DNA from: Tribonema minus
Lineage: Eukaryota > Sar > Xanthophyceae > Tribonematales > Tribonemataceae
Direction of reading: 5' to 3'
Assembly (NCBI GenBank): GCA_017506865.1
Contig: JAFCMP010000079.1
Span: 930,001 to 994,000, forward strand
DNA: 64,000 bases
Positions 35,993 to 46,902 of this stretch are shown one piece after another. Numbering within the stretch: the stretch's first letter is position 1; every line of letters begins with the position of its first letter. The translations under genes and the position numbers were made by a program. Under the pieces are notes generated by a model. It did not search any database. It was not told the DNA's origin and saw nothing but the letters and a program-made list of their open reading frames with translations.

Positions 35993-37785
35993 TGAGCGAT
36001 GCTGCGTCGAAGTCACAGCCTACGTTGCGGCAACTTTGGTAGTAGACCTTTGGTATCACATTTATCACCGAAATGTCAGTCACCATTAGACGCATATGCG
36101 CATGTTTCTTTGCATCTGCCACATGTCGCTGTGCAGTACTGACTTGGATGACACTTCTATGACCTTCAAGAACCACCATGACCATGACCATTGTACTCTA
36201 CCACAGAGCAGACTTGCCTTTGTTGCTGATGTTGCCATTTCTTTTTTGCGTGCAGGTCATGCACTTTGTGTCAACACCCCCCACAAAATTCAATTAGGAC
36301 ACTCCACCTACCAGCCAGTACTGTATTGCTGACAGTAGGCCGGAGCACGCATTTGGCCGCAGCGGCACGCCTTGCATGTAAAGGTTCGTCATCACAAGCA
36401 ATTTTCAATGGTGCGACAGGACCACTTTGGTTGCTGGGCTGCCAGCACCACAGGCAGCATGACACGCCAGCTTCAATACTTCGTTATATGGCGCCACAGC
36501 ATTGAATGCGTGGCTGCAACACTATCTTGCGCCAACGGTGCAGTCACTGGTACAGTCTGAGAGAACTCCGAACTCCAACATACTTCTACAACAGACACTT
36601 GACAACCAATGGCATGCAGCAAGAACGACACACTTTCTAATGTTGACTTCAAGGTGCAGGGGTCTCCTGTACGCAGCAAACCACAGTCAGCAATGCCGAG
36701 GGGTGTTGACACAGGTCATGCGCTGATGCAGCATCAAAGACATGCGACCACAACATATTCCCGTAACGAAAAAGAGGGGAGCACTGCCATAAAACACTGT
36801 CCGACGAGTATACATTACTTACAGCACCGCTGCCATCGTGACCTGTGTGAAACTGTGTTGCGGCGCGGCGCCCGCAATCGAGCCACTGGCGGACGTAGCC
36901 GCCAGTGCAGCTCCCTCAAAAAGCATGTGGAAAATGCAGCCGCAAATGCGCGTGTGTGGCGCGTCACGCAAACTACTACCTAGCGCTCTCGTGCCCCCCT
37001 CACCCCAGCCAAACGCGGAACCAAAACGCGACTGTAGGTGCTCATATGAGGTGAATCGTTTCGAAACGTCTACTGCACCCCCAGCCAGCTCGCCCCCCCC
37101 CCCCCCTCTACACAGATAAAAGCCCCTGCCCCCGTCCACCCGCCCCCCCACACCGCACGTGTGCGCATCTCTGTCACGCACACGCAAGCGCAGCCCATGG
37201 CGCGCTTCCTGCAGGTCAGCGCACCGCTAGTATACGTGGCCACACTTCTACCGTACGGACCACAGACCCCCCCCACCCCCCCGCCCCTTCCCTCGCTCAC
37301 CCCCCTAACCCCCCCCCACACTCACTTCACTGCTTCAAATCTGTCGATGTCATTGCGCCGCCTCCTCGACGCCCCCCCTTCATTAAAATAGAGCACAGAG
37401 CGGGGGCGCCTAGAAAAGTTGCGCAACGACACCAGACACGCGTCGCAACCGCGCTCCGCACAAACTGCGGCCTGAAAAAAAACCTCAGGTCATGCGAACA
37501 CGCCACCGCCATCGCCATCGCCACACCAAGAACAAGTGGCGGCAGAAACTCAGGTCAATTTCTACTGCCGACGCAGCACAGCTGACAGCTTAGAAAATGC
37601 ACTCCTGCTGCGCAACCCCCCCCCCCCCCCCTCCCCTCCCCCCCTTTTCCCCGTAGGGTACCCACATCGAGGCTGCGTAGAAACGGGGGGGGGGGGGGGG
37701 GGAGGCGTCATGCGCAGCAGCAGCGCCTGCGAGAACTCTGTGTGCGCGCGTGCGCGCGCATCGCACCATTCAACCCCCCCCCCCC
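35993..37785. other. Convergent intergenic region, giant gene / fibrillin-like gene
   Basis: About 1.8 kb, lower GC in the first half, poly-C and poly-G tracts in 37090-37720. No supported gene. A further 3' exon of the minus-strand gene could hide here if the GTAAGG at 37790 acts as a donor. Confidence 0.55.
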
Positions 37786-39305
37786 TTACAGGGGCCAGAA
37801 CCACTGCTCGCCGCTGCTGCAGCACTGCTCGGCGCCGTCAGCGCACGCGCACTCGGGCGCCGCGAGCAGGCGGCGGAAGACGCGCAGCTCGCCGTTCGTG
37901 CCGCGCTCGATGCGCAGGTTCTGCGACGCATACGTGACGACCGCGCAGCTGCCGATGGCGGCAGCAGCGGCGGCGGCGGCGCCGCTGCGGCGCAGCACGC
38001 GGCGCAGCAGCACGCCGCTGGCGCTGGAGCCGCTGCGCGCGGTCTCCGCAAACAGCAGGCGCCACGCTCCGCCGCCGGCGCGCGCCGCGTTGCCTGTGCG
38101 ATTGGGGTGGGGGGTACGTGCGTGTCAGGATCAGGCTGATGGAGTGGTGCTATTGTGCGCCTAGAAAAAGGGGGGAGGGTGGGGGGGGGGGGGCTTTGGG
38201 TGGAGAAATGCTGCCGCTGCCGTGCGGCACTCAGGCCCGTCCACAACAAGCGTTCATCTGTCGTGACTGCTGCAATAGATTTGGCGCTACAATCAACAGT
38301 GTCTCTCTGCTGTCTGAAGAGCTCAACAGTCGAGTGAGGCGCGATACCTGGAAGGGGGGGGGAGATTGACTCACCAATGTGCACGCCTGCCTCTGCTGCG
38401 GCCGCCGCCGCCGCCGCCTCCGCCGCCTGCAGCGCTTCAAGCTCGCCGCTCAGGCGGTGCACCTCGTTGAGCTCCATCTTGGAGGGCTTGCCGCCGGCGA
38501 TGCGCAGCAGGGATTGAAGTTCGGCCTCGAGCTCGAGGGAGCGGCGGCGCTTCTCGACGATGGAGTGGCGGATGCCGCGGCGTCGCAGGACTTCCTCGTC
38601 GACGGCATGCGGCGTGGCGGTGGCGGCGATGGCCGCGGCGTCGGACGTCGTTCCGGTGCGTCCGCCTGCGTTGGCACGCCGAGCGCAGAGAGGGAGGCAA
38701 CGGTGTGGGTATTAATCAGTCTGGTGGGGGGGGCAGCAGGAGAGGCAGGAGAGGTAAAATTTGGACGAGCCAACAAAAAAGTGGCTTTGAGGGCATTGAA
38801 AGGCCCTGATTTTTGGCGAACCAGCCAGCTGAAAAAAAAAAGTGGAAATCAAAACAAGCATTCACAAGGTTTGGTGCGTGATCGACTGAACTAGGATCTT
38901 GTTCCATCCATGCCTTGCAGAAGAAATGCAAAGTTTGATTTTCGGCTGACTCCTTTGCGGATGAAAACTGCAGGTGACGTGAAAACAGACTCTGGTCACT
39001 CTGCTTGACTTTCCGGAAGGAAGCTGCCACGGGCTTATGAAAATGTGTTTTGATGGCGAGGTCGATCAGGTCAAAAAGCTTCCTCCGCACAGCTTACCCC
39101 AGATTATCGCATCAAGCCTGGACGCGATGTTCTCGATGCTGGAGGCCCAAGAAGAGAGCTGGTGCGTGGGTGTCGCTTGGGCCGTGGAGCTGGCAGCGAT
39201 ATGTCTGTTGTTGCCGGCAGGGCCATTTGGTGCCGCCGGCGTGAAGGCGTTGGCGCACTTGTCTCCCACGAACGCGAATACCAGAGCGGCTATAACACGG
39301 CGCAT
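37786..39305 (-). CDS. PAP/fibrillin-like plastid lipid-associated protein (probable)
   Basis: Three exons in transcript order: 39305-39098, 38665-38375, 38093-37786 (TAA); 807 nt, 268 residues. I chose the ATG at 39305 because it opens a signal peptide (MRRVIAALVFAFVG...) ending CANA|FTPA, an Ala|Phe cleavage site typical of proteins imported into secondary red plastids; an upstream in-frame Met at 39497 has no such property. Residues 70-165 form a charged helical region (LRRRGIRHSIVEKRRR, then LLRIAGGKPSKMELNEV and LEALQAAEAA), resembling the start of PAP/fibrillin domains. The C-terminal exon has GAWRLLFAE and TYASQNLRIERGTNGELRVF, which resembles the C-terminal part of algal PAP/fibrillin proteins. 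Those bind lipid in plastoglobules and thylakoids. The stop overlaps a possible GTAAGG donor, so a further 3' exon cannot be ruled out. Family call is from memory of motif style and is moderate. Confidence 0.6.
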
Positions 39306-39907
39306 GAACGATGTCTCGTGCGATCTGCTCCTCCGTACGAAGCTCTGAGGTGTTGTTGGTCTGTGCAGCGCAAAGCAGGCAGCAGCGGGGTGCAACTTGC
39401 TGTAATATCCGTGTTCTATGTCATGGGGGTGCAGAGCCTCGCCGTGGCGCGGCTGATGTCGGTGATGTGGCATACTGAAAGGGATAACGCTCGACACAGA
39501 CTATGCACTTCAGCCATCGTCTGCGACCTGTAGCACACCAGAAGCTGCCCACAGGCAGGCACACACGTATCTCGAAGCATGCGATGGGTTCATACACACC
39601 GTACCTGACAGAACAGGAGCGAGCGACAGGAAACTTGCAGTCCTCTGTGCACCCAGCGCAAGAAAAGGTTGACGCCGTCGCTTGTGTGGTCTCCGAATGT
39701 CGTCGTGCGCGTGCAAGAGATGGAGCTTGAAAAATCGCACACGGAAGGGGTCACGATGACGTGAACCCCCCGGACAGACTTGAGGTTTCACGAAGTTCAA
39801 CTCGTGCGTATTGTCAGAGCCTGTGACATCTGCCCCGCTGCGTGTGCTCCTTTGAGGTCCCTTCTTCATATACCTGTACAGCACTGCTGCTGGTTTCAGC
39901 AGGCGCC
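39306..39907. promoter_or_regulatory. Divergent upstream region of two plastid-targeted genes
   Basis: 602 bases between the start codons of the fibrillin-like and FKBP-MsrA genes. Shared regulation is possible given shared destination; no motif was recognised. Confidence 0.45.
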
Positions 39908-42900
39908 ATGAACAACTTCATGAAGGTGGCAACAGTGGGATTGCTGACTGGATACACGTCTTGCCAGGCTTTCGTATGCCCCGCAGGACAGCACCTGTCA
40001 TCCGCAGTGTGCAGAGGCGCAAGCAGCAGCTCAGCAGCTACATTATCTATGGTGGCGAAGGGTGATGTCGTAACAGTGGATCTGCAGGTGAAGGATGTGA
40101 AAACTGGCAAGCCCTTTGACAGCACGTTTGACCAGGGGCAAGTGAGGTTCGTCGTTGGAGCCGGCGGCTTCCTACCTGCTATTCACAAGGCCGTCGAAAA
40201 GATGCAGGTGAGCTCGCACGCTGTATATGGGTAATACCGCAGCAAGCTCTTGCTGGCTGCAATGGTGGAACCATTTGGCAGAACAAAGCAAAGCTCCTCC
40301 AGGGTTCTTCCAAGCTTGGTAACATGCTGAGATTCAATTGGATGAACGCAGTGGGCACATCATCCCCTGATGGTGCACACACAATCAAGTTTTGAGTGGC
40401 CAGCACTGGTGTGATGGCCCATTTCTTATTCCAAGATCACTTAACTTCAACCTGAACCAAGGGTTTGCAGCAATGCTGTGCGTTCCACAATTCTCGATGC
40501 TTTGGCAGCACCATCATTTGTCATGATAGAAGGTGCAGCTTGAGCTGCTTCAACAACTGAGCAGTCACATGGCACATGCCACGACACGCCATTCGCGCTG
40601 TGCTTCGCGTTTGAATCCGACGAACACTGTTGGGGGTGCCGCCGATCACCACCATACATACCCGATACACACCTTGAACATCAGAAAGACGCGGCCCTTC
40701 ACGCACCGCACTCTCGCCGCGTCTCCGCTCCGCGCCAGCTCGGCGAGGCGAAGGAGCTGGAGCTGAGCGGCGATGACGCGTACGGCGACGCCGACGCAGC
40801 GCTCGTGGCGACGCTCCCCCTGCGCCTCCCAACCCGCATATATACCGTTTAGACCACACAAAGTGTCAGAAAAACGCGACCCTTCACGCACCGCACCCCC
40901 CTCGCTACGTCACCCCCCGCGCCGCTCCGCGCCAGGTGGGCGAGGCGAAGGAGCTCCAGCTGAGCGGTGATGACGCGTACGGCGACGCGGACGAAGCGCT
41001 CATTGCGACGCTGCCCCTGGACCAGGCGCCGCCCAACCTGCAGCGCGGCCAGGTCCTGCGGCTGTGGACGGGGCAGAAGGCGCGCGTGACGGACGTGACG
41101 GCGGACGCGTTCACGCTCGACATGAACAGGCTCAACGCGGGCGCGGTGCTGAGCGTTGCGCTGCGCGTGCTGGACGCCGCGCCGCCGTCGACGCTGGAGA
41201 CGGCGGACTTTGCGGCGGGCTGCTTCTGGTGAGAACAAGTGATACCTTGAAATACAACTGTTGCGTTAGCCTAATTGACGTCACGACTTACCTCTGCAGG
41301 TCTCCGAAAGAGGCGCTACCGCGGTGGCGTCGGCGGCGGCGGTGTCAGCTCTCTCATTGAATGGGCGCCCGCCGCCTGTGCGACAGCGCTTTGGCTGCGT
41401 AGGTACGTGTGGTGCATTTGCTGATGGCCCATGTTGCGGCGTGCGTACGCAAGGCGGTCAATGTCGTTGGCGAGCAGCGGCGGTTGAAGGGATGTGCGCG
41501 CTGCACGTGATGTCACTCCGCTGGCTTGGACGTGTCTTTCAGCAAGGCGCGCATCTGTGCGCGGTGGCGCGCGCCGGTCATGCTAGAGAGCCTGTGTGTG
41601 TGCACAGTGCACACAGGATGTCATGGCGTCACCCATCAGCGCAGCTTTCAGACGCCTTCCACGGTCTTTGGCAGTGAGTTGGCAGCCCAATAACATGTGC
41701 AGTGGCGCGTGTGAGTTTTTGGAGTGTTGCCGGTGGTGCGTGTGCGGCAGTGCAAACTGCAACCTGCGCCTGCGTTGGCGATGGCAGCCATTGTCGTCGT
41801 GATCTCAGCGCCAACGCTCGGCACCCAGCAGAACTGCCACAGACATGTTCACGATCGTCCGAAGTATGCGCGGGCGTGCGATGAAGCGCGAGCGACCACA
41901 CGTGGGCACACTCGAACTTGAAGCTCACACTTCTTCAAGCTGTGGTTGAAGTTCACGGTTCTCATACTTGAAGTTCACACTTCGATTGTTGTACAATTTA
42001 CAGGCGTGGGCACTATGCGGCGGCAGCACATGCAGTGGCTTGCGTAGCAAAAACACCACCGGCACCTGACTTGCCTCCCCTTGTTCTGCGAGGCCTTGGC
42101 GCGACAACACACTGCCGCAGCAGTGCAGTACCCGGAAGCGCTCTTGGGCGCGCTGGACCCCCTTACATCAGGCCTTCGCCAGCAGCACCGACCACATTGC
42201 ACAGCCTCAGCCGCCCCTGGCGGGACCACCGCCATCACTGTTTTCTCGCCCTGTGTTGACCGACTTGCAATTTTGTAAGAGATGTTGCCGATGGCGCAGT
42301 GACCGTTGCACGTGCTGTTCCGCGCCATCAGGGGGCTGGAGCTGGCGTTCCAACGCGCGCCGGGGGTGGTGTCCACAAAAGTGGGGTACACGCAGGTACG
42401 GAGCGCTGCTTCACATACGTACATACCCTGGTGCCGGCAAGTGAGGTGGTGCCGCGAACGCCGTCGACAGCGCGCTTCCACTCGAATTGCGTGAAGCGCC
42501 GTTGCATTGTCAGCAACGATGCGCGACATTTCTTGGATCTGTTCTTCAAAGGTTCCAGCCTCGCAGCAGGGCTGACTAGCGCAATGCAAACGCTGCTGGC
42601 GGCTCACACGGTGCCCAGTGACCCACGTCTCACCGCGTGCGAGCTCAGCCGCTCGCACCTGGCTTCAGACGCCCATTTTTCCAGTCCTGCAAGTGCTGCC
42701 GGCCGCGTGATGGCAAGCAGTGCTGACAAGGGCGTTTGTGTCGACAGTTGCGGCTCGCTTCGTCTTCCATGTGTGCTAACAAGGGCGTCTGTGTCAACAG
42801 TTGCGGCTCGCTTCGTCTTCCATGTGCCCGGTTCAAGTGGAAGGTACTGGTCGCTCCTGCGCTTGTGTCTTGCCTGAACATCCATGTCGTCGCCTGTGAG

Positions 42901-45506
42901 CCTTCCCCTGTGGGTTTTTCACATGCTGCGGAGACGTGACGCAAGCCCTCGAGGCGCGTCACAGCAGTGCTCAACTGGTGTATGCATTACGTTGACACTC
43001 TCAATGGGCAGCCGCATGAACGTCCATCCAGACCGCTCACAAGTGTGCCCTGGGTCACGTACGCGAGACGTTCGTCATCGCAATGACGGCTGCCCGGCGG
43101 TACAGTGGTCACTTCCGTGTGCAACACCGGCCACCCATATGTGTAGTTCAAGTCGCAGTTTGCTTTCGGCTGAGGGTGTTTATGCTGCCAAGCTGCCGTA
43201 TGATCGTGTGCGAATCGATACCACACGCTCTACTGTTCTGTAGTGCCCGGCCGCTCAGCGGTTGAGAAGGCCACATCTCAAACCTCGAAGCACACAACCT
43301 AAAATTCACGACACTCCGCCTGTGCCGTGTGAGCGCGCGCTCGCAGGGCGCAAAGAAAGACCCAACCTACACGGAGGTGTGCGCGGGGACTACGGGGCAC
43401 GCCGAGGCTGTGCGCGTCCTCTTTGACCCCGCGCAGACGACGTTTGACGCGCTGCTGGACGTGTTCTGGGGCCGGCACGACCCCACGCAGCTCAACGGGC
43501 AGGGCAACGACCTCGGCACGCAGTGAGTGCCCGCACGCACATACATATCGAACGCTGAAAAGCTTGCTAGTGCCCGCACGCACACATATACTGAACGTTG
43601 AAAAGCTCGCACACAGAGGTCTTTTGACTAATGTGGGTATGGTGGCACTGTTTTGACTCGTGGCCAACTGCCGCAGCAGCGGCAACTGCGGTTGTTGGTG
43701 GAAGGCATTCAGTTTGACGGTTAACCACACCTTGTCACCTAGAGCTCTGCGATCTATTGGTTCGTTTTCATGTAGATGCACATAGTCTGGACGCAGTACT
43801 GCCGCGTTCGATGTTTAGGTGTGAGGCGTTGGGTGGTTCTTTCGCCGCCACGCGTTATTGGTGTTTCAAGGCGCTGATGGCGTGGCGGTGCAGGGCAAAG
43901 AGGGCAGCGCGCTGAAGTGTCGGTGGCCCGCTGCCCAGTGCTTGCACTGCACTCTCCTCGTTCTGTCCTCGCACGCAGATCATCCGGTCTCCAACTCTCT
44001 GCACTCTCTCCCCTGCTCAAAGGGCAGAGTGACGACATCAGTGTGCAGCCAAGGCCCATAGCGCCGTTGGCCCTGGTGTTGATGCAGCAATCTGCTCGCG
44101 GACAACTGGTGTCGCAGACCGGACTGTGCGAGCGAGACTGTGGCGTCACGCAGCCTTTCCGGCACGAGCGCGTTGCTACAGCAGCTCCTGCTGAAGGCCG
44201 ACTGCCACCGTCTCTCATCTCATGTGCTGCCTTGGCAGGCGAGACTCTGACCGTTTCCGATGTAGTTGACCTCCTCGCTCCGAGCGCTGCGCAGATACAC
44301 CGCCCAATTTTCATCACACGCCTGTTTGATGGGGCGTTGTATTTTCGCTTCCAACGCTGTGAAAAAAATCCGCCCACTTTCTGTCAGACCCTTGTGTGAT
44401 GGGGAGTTGAAGTTGCGCCCCGCTCGCCGCCCCTCCCCTCGTGCAAACGCCCAGGTACTGCGGCGGCGTGTACTATCACGGCAACGCGCAGAAGGCGGCC
44501 CTCGAGGCTTCGCTTCCAACGCTGTGAAACCAAACCGCCCACTTTCCATCAGACACCCTTGTGTGATGGGGTGTTGAAGTTGCGCCGTGCCCGCCCCCCC
44601 CCCTCACCCAGGTACCGCGGCGGCGTGTACTACCACAGCGAGGCGCAGAAGGCGGCCATCGAGGAGAGCCGCGCGCGCGAGCAGGCCAAGCACGACAAGC
44701 CCATCGTGACGGAGGTGCTGCCCGCGGCGACGTTCTGGGACGCGGAGGACTACCACCAGCAGTACCTGGAGAAAGGTGAGCTGCGCGCGCTGCCGCTGCT
44801 GCTGCTGCTGCTGCTGCTGCTGTCGCTGCTGGTGGTGGTGCCGCAGCTGCGGGTGCTGCTGCTGCTGCCGCTGCTGCTGCTGGTGCTGCCGCTGCTGGTG
44901 GTGGTGGTGCCGCTGCTGCAGGGCGTACGCTTGTACTGGCGCATGTCACACACTGCACTGTGCACTCGCCGGCGCACTGCGTGCCCTAATGCCGCTTCAG
45001 CGCTCATGCTTAAGCCGCCGTTGGTCACTGCTCCGTTGATGTCGAGCTGAGCACTGCGCAGTTTCGCAGTTTCGGTAGGCGCACAGCCGGGCAACCCATA
45101 AACACATGCACCAGTGCTCATGGCGCTCGAATCTCCCGCCCCCCCCTGCACCCCGTCGGTCGCTCCACGAGGCACAGCACGACCTGGTCAATCAGTCTCT
45201 CAACTCCAGCTCACCGATTGAAGGGGACTTGACCCTTACGCTGCCCTACTCGTGCGCCGCCACGTGTGAGCATGCCATTTAAAGATGTCATCGCTGCGCG
45301 CCATGAGCGTTGCACTACGAGAAGGGCCACTGCGCGCAGCACTGCGCATCGGTCGTTCGCAGGCCGCCGCGTCTCATGCACAACTACCCTATCCCCCTGC
45401 ACGCGCTAGTTATACCTACCCTATCTGTACCATTCGGTCTCGTCCCGCTGCAGGCGGGCAGATCGCCAAGAAGGCGGCGAGCGAGACGATCCGCTGCTAC
45501 GGATGA
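39908..45506 (+). CDS. Plastid-targeted fusion of FKBP-type peptidyl-prolyl isomerase and methionine sulfoxide reductase A
   Basis: Six exons: 39908-40207, 40936-41228, 42332-42395, 43347-43522, 44612-44775, 45454-45506 (TGA); 1,050 nt, 349 residues. Residues 1-20 are a signal peptide with cleavage SCQA|FVCP, the Ala-Phe motif of secondary plastid preproteins. Residues about 50-190 are an FKBP domain of the SlyD-like kind ([55 protein letters not shown]). Residues about 193-349 are MsrA: AAGCFW with the catalytic Cys about 196, [46 protein letters not shown], a Tyr-rich GGVYYHS block and a C-terminal IRCYG with a likely resolving Cys, as in plant-type MsrA. MsrA reduces methionine-S-sulfoxide; FKBP accelerates prolyl isomerisation, so the fusion suggests repair plus refolding of oxidised plastid proteins. 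The junction lies inside one exon, so the fusion is not an exon-joining guess. Confidence 0.9.
40650..40935 (+). repeat. Upstream duplicate of FKBP-MsrA exon 2 start
   Basis: A copy of about 80 nt of intron plus about 90 nt of exon: acceptor CGCGCCAG at 40738 and the reading [19 protein letters not shown], ending in a stop at about 40850. The true exon starts at 40936 with [19 protein letters not shown]. The copy lacks the rest of the exon and any donor. Confidence 0.92.
43523..43615 (+). repeat. Short tandem repeat after FKBP-MsrA exon 4 donor
   Basis: GTGCCCGCACGCACATACAT with the following GAACGCTGAAAAGCT recurs about 43 nt downstream with few changes. Confidence 0.85.
44295..44611 (+). 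repeat. Upstream copies of the acceptor and start of the MsrA GGVYYH exon
   Basis: The true exon starts at 44612 ([15 protein letters not shown]). A copy with CAG acceptor starts at 44455 ([15 protein letters not shown]) and runs into a stop. The intron part (CCGCCCACTTTC-TCAGAC, TGTGATGGGG-GTTGAAGTTG) is repeated with period 159, and a third, worse copy lies at about 44303-44345. Confidence 0.92.
44786..44925 (+). repeat. CTG/GTG triplet-rich tract in FKBP-MsrA intron 5
   Basis: Impure CTG repeats with GTG and CCG interruptions just downstream of the donor at 44776. Confidence 0.85.
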
Positions 45507-46902
45507 GCACGAGCGCAAGCGTACGGTAACAGCGCTCCGAAACTACCGCCAGCGCCGCAATGCGTACGTGCGCCTACCAAGTGGCGCATGGCAGATGCGA
45601 GCCGAAGGCACGGTTGCTATGTGCTGGCGCAGCGTGTTTGGCGCTGGCGCGGCAGCGGGGGGCGCATGTCGCCTTGGACATAAATAACCCCGGGGGACCA
45701 GGCCTGACTAGCCTTAGAGCCTCCGCGTATTTGCCACGCACAAGTATGGCTGTATCATTTTCCACCATCACAACGGCAATGGCAGAGCTAGGACTACGAG
45801 TCACCTGCGTATTGTACACAGAGGAAGGGGGGGAGCACAGCTCCTTGTAAGAGGGGCGCGCGCTGCGTAGCGGCAGCTACCCTCTTTTTAGCATCTCCTC
45901 TGAAGTCATGCATGCGTCATAAAGCAAGCGGGTTGAGAAGCAAGTGTCTGGTCACGTTACAATGGTAGTGGCTGCAATGAACAGCGTTTGACCATGCCAC
46001 TGCGCGGATCGGAAGCTCTTCGTTACTGCCTGCTGTAGCTCTCTTTACCGCGGCGGCGATGCGATGCGTCTGTGCAAGCAATATCTGCCAATATAATGCA
46101 TGCTGCAATCCGCATGTAATTGTCGCTTGCCACGTGCGCATTACTGTTCTGCCTGGCTGCGTGCCGTGGCAGCAAGGGGGGCCTGCTTATCAACGCAATC
46201 ATCTGTTGCCCTCCGGCACGCCGAGGACGTTGCCCATGTGTGACATGCGCAGATAGTTGAGAGCCTGGCTGACCAGGGCCGTCCCTTGTTTCAAAAGGAG
46301 CAAATGCCATGCTTAGGTGTACTCAGTGTCCGTACTTGCGGCGCATGGCCACGATAACCCTTACGTCAAGCCTCTATGGATACGCCTGTCGTGCATGTAT
46401 AGGTATTCATAGCAATGCTATACATAATACTTGGGAGTTGGTCAAATGAAGTTCCCTGCGCAAGCGATGGGGCAAGATTCATGGAAGCAATGTGGGTGCA
46501 ACAGAGAACGCACACCAGCACTCAGATATGTGTGATCCCCCTATACATTACAAACACGGAACCACCTGCTGGTGCCAAGACAGCAGCGAAATGCGTCATC
46601 GTTGTGGTGCTGGCGCACGACTCTCCTGCTGTTGTCCAGCCACATTATATACTTCAGCATCACAACAGCACCTCCACAAGCACCGTTGCGCCATAATACA
46701 CCCAAACAGTCCACAGAAACCCAAATACTTCCAAGTACGACGCCTGGGGGCGCGCGCGAGCGAGCACCAGCCTGCCGCTCACACCGCGCTGCCACGGGGC
46801 CGCAGCAGCAGTGCTCAGCGACACCCGCAAAGCGGCACAGCCGGCAGCAGCAGCAGCAGCAGCGCGCAGCAGCGGCGCAACCGCCGCGGAGCATCATCAG
46901 CT
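45507..46902. other. Convergent intergenic region, FKBP-MsrA / prominin-like
   Basis: About 1.4 kb with no supported gene, RNA or repeat of note. Confidence 0.55.
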
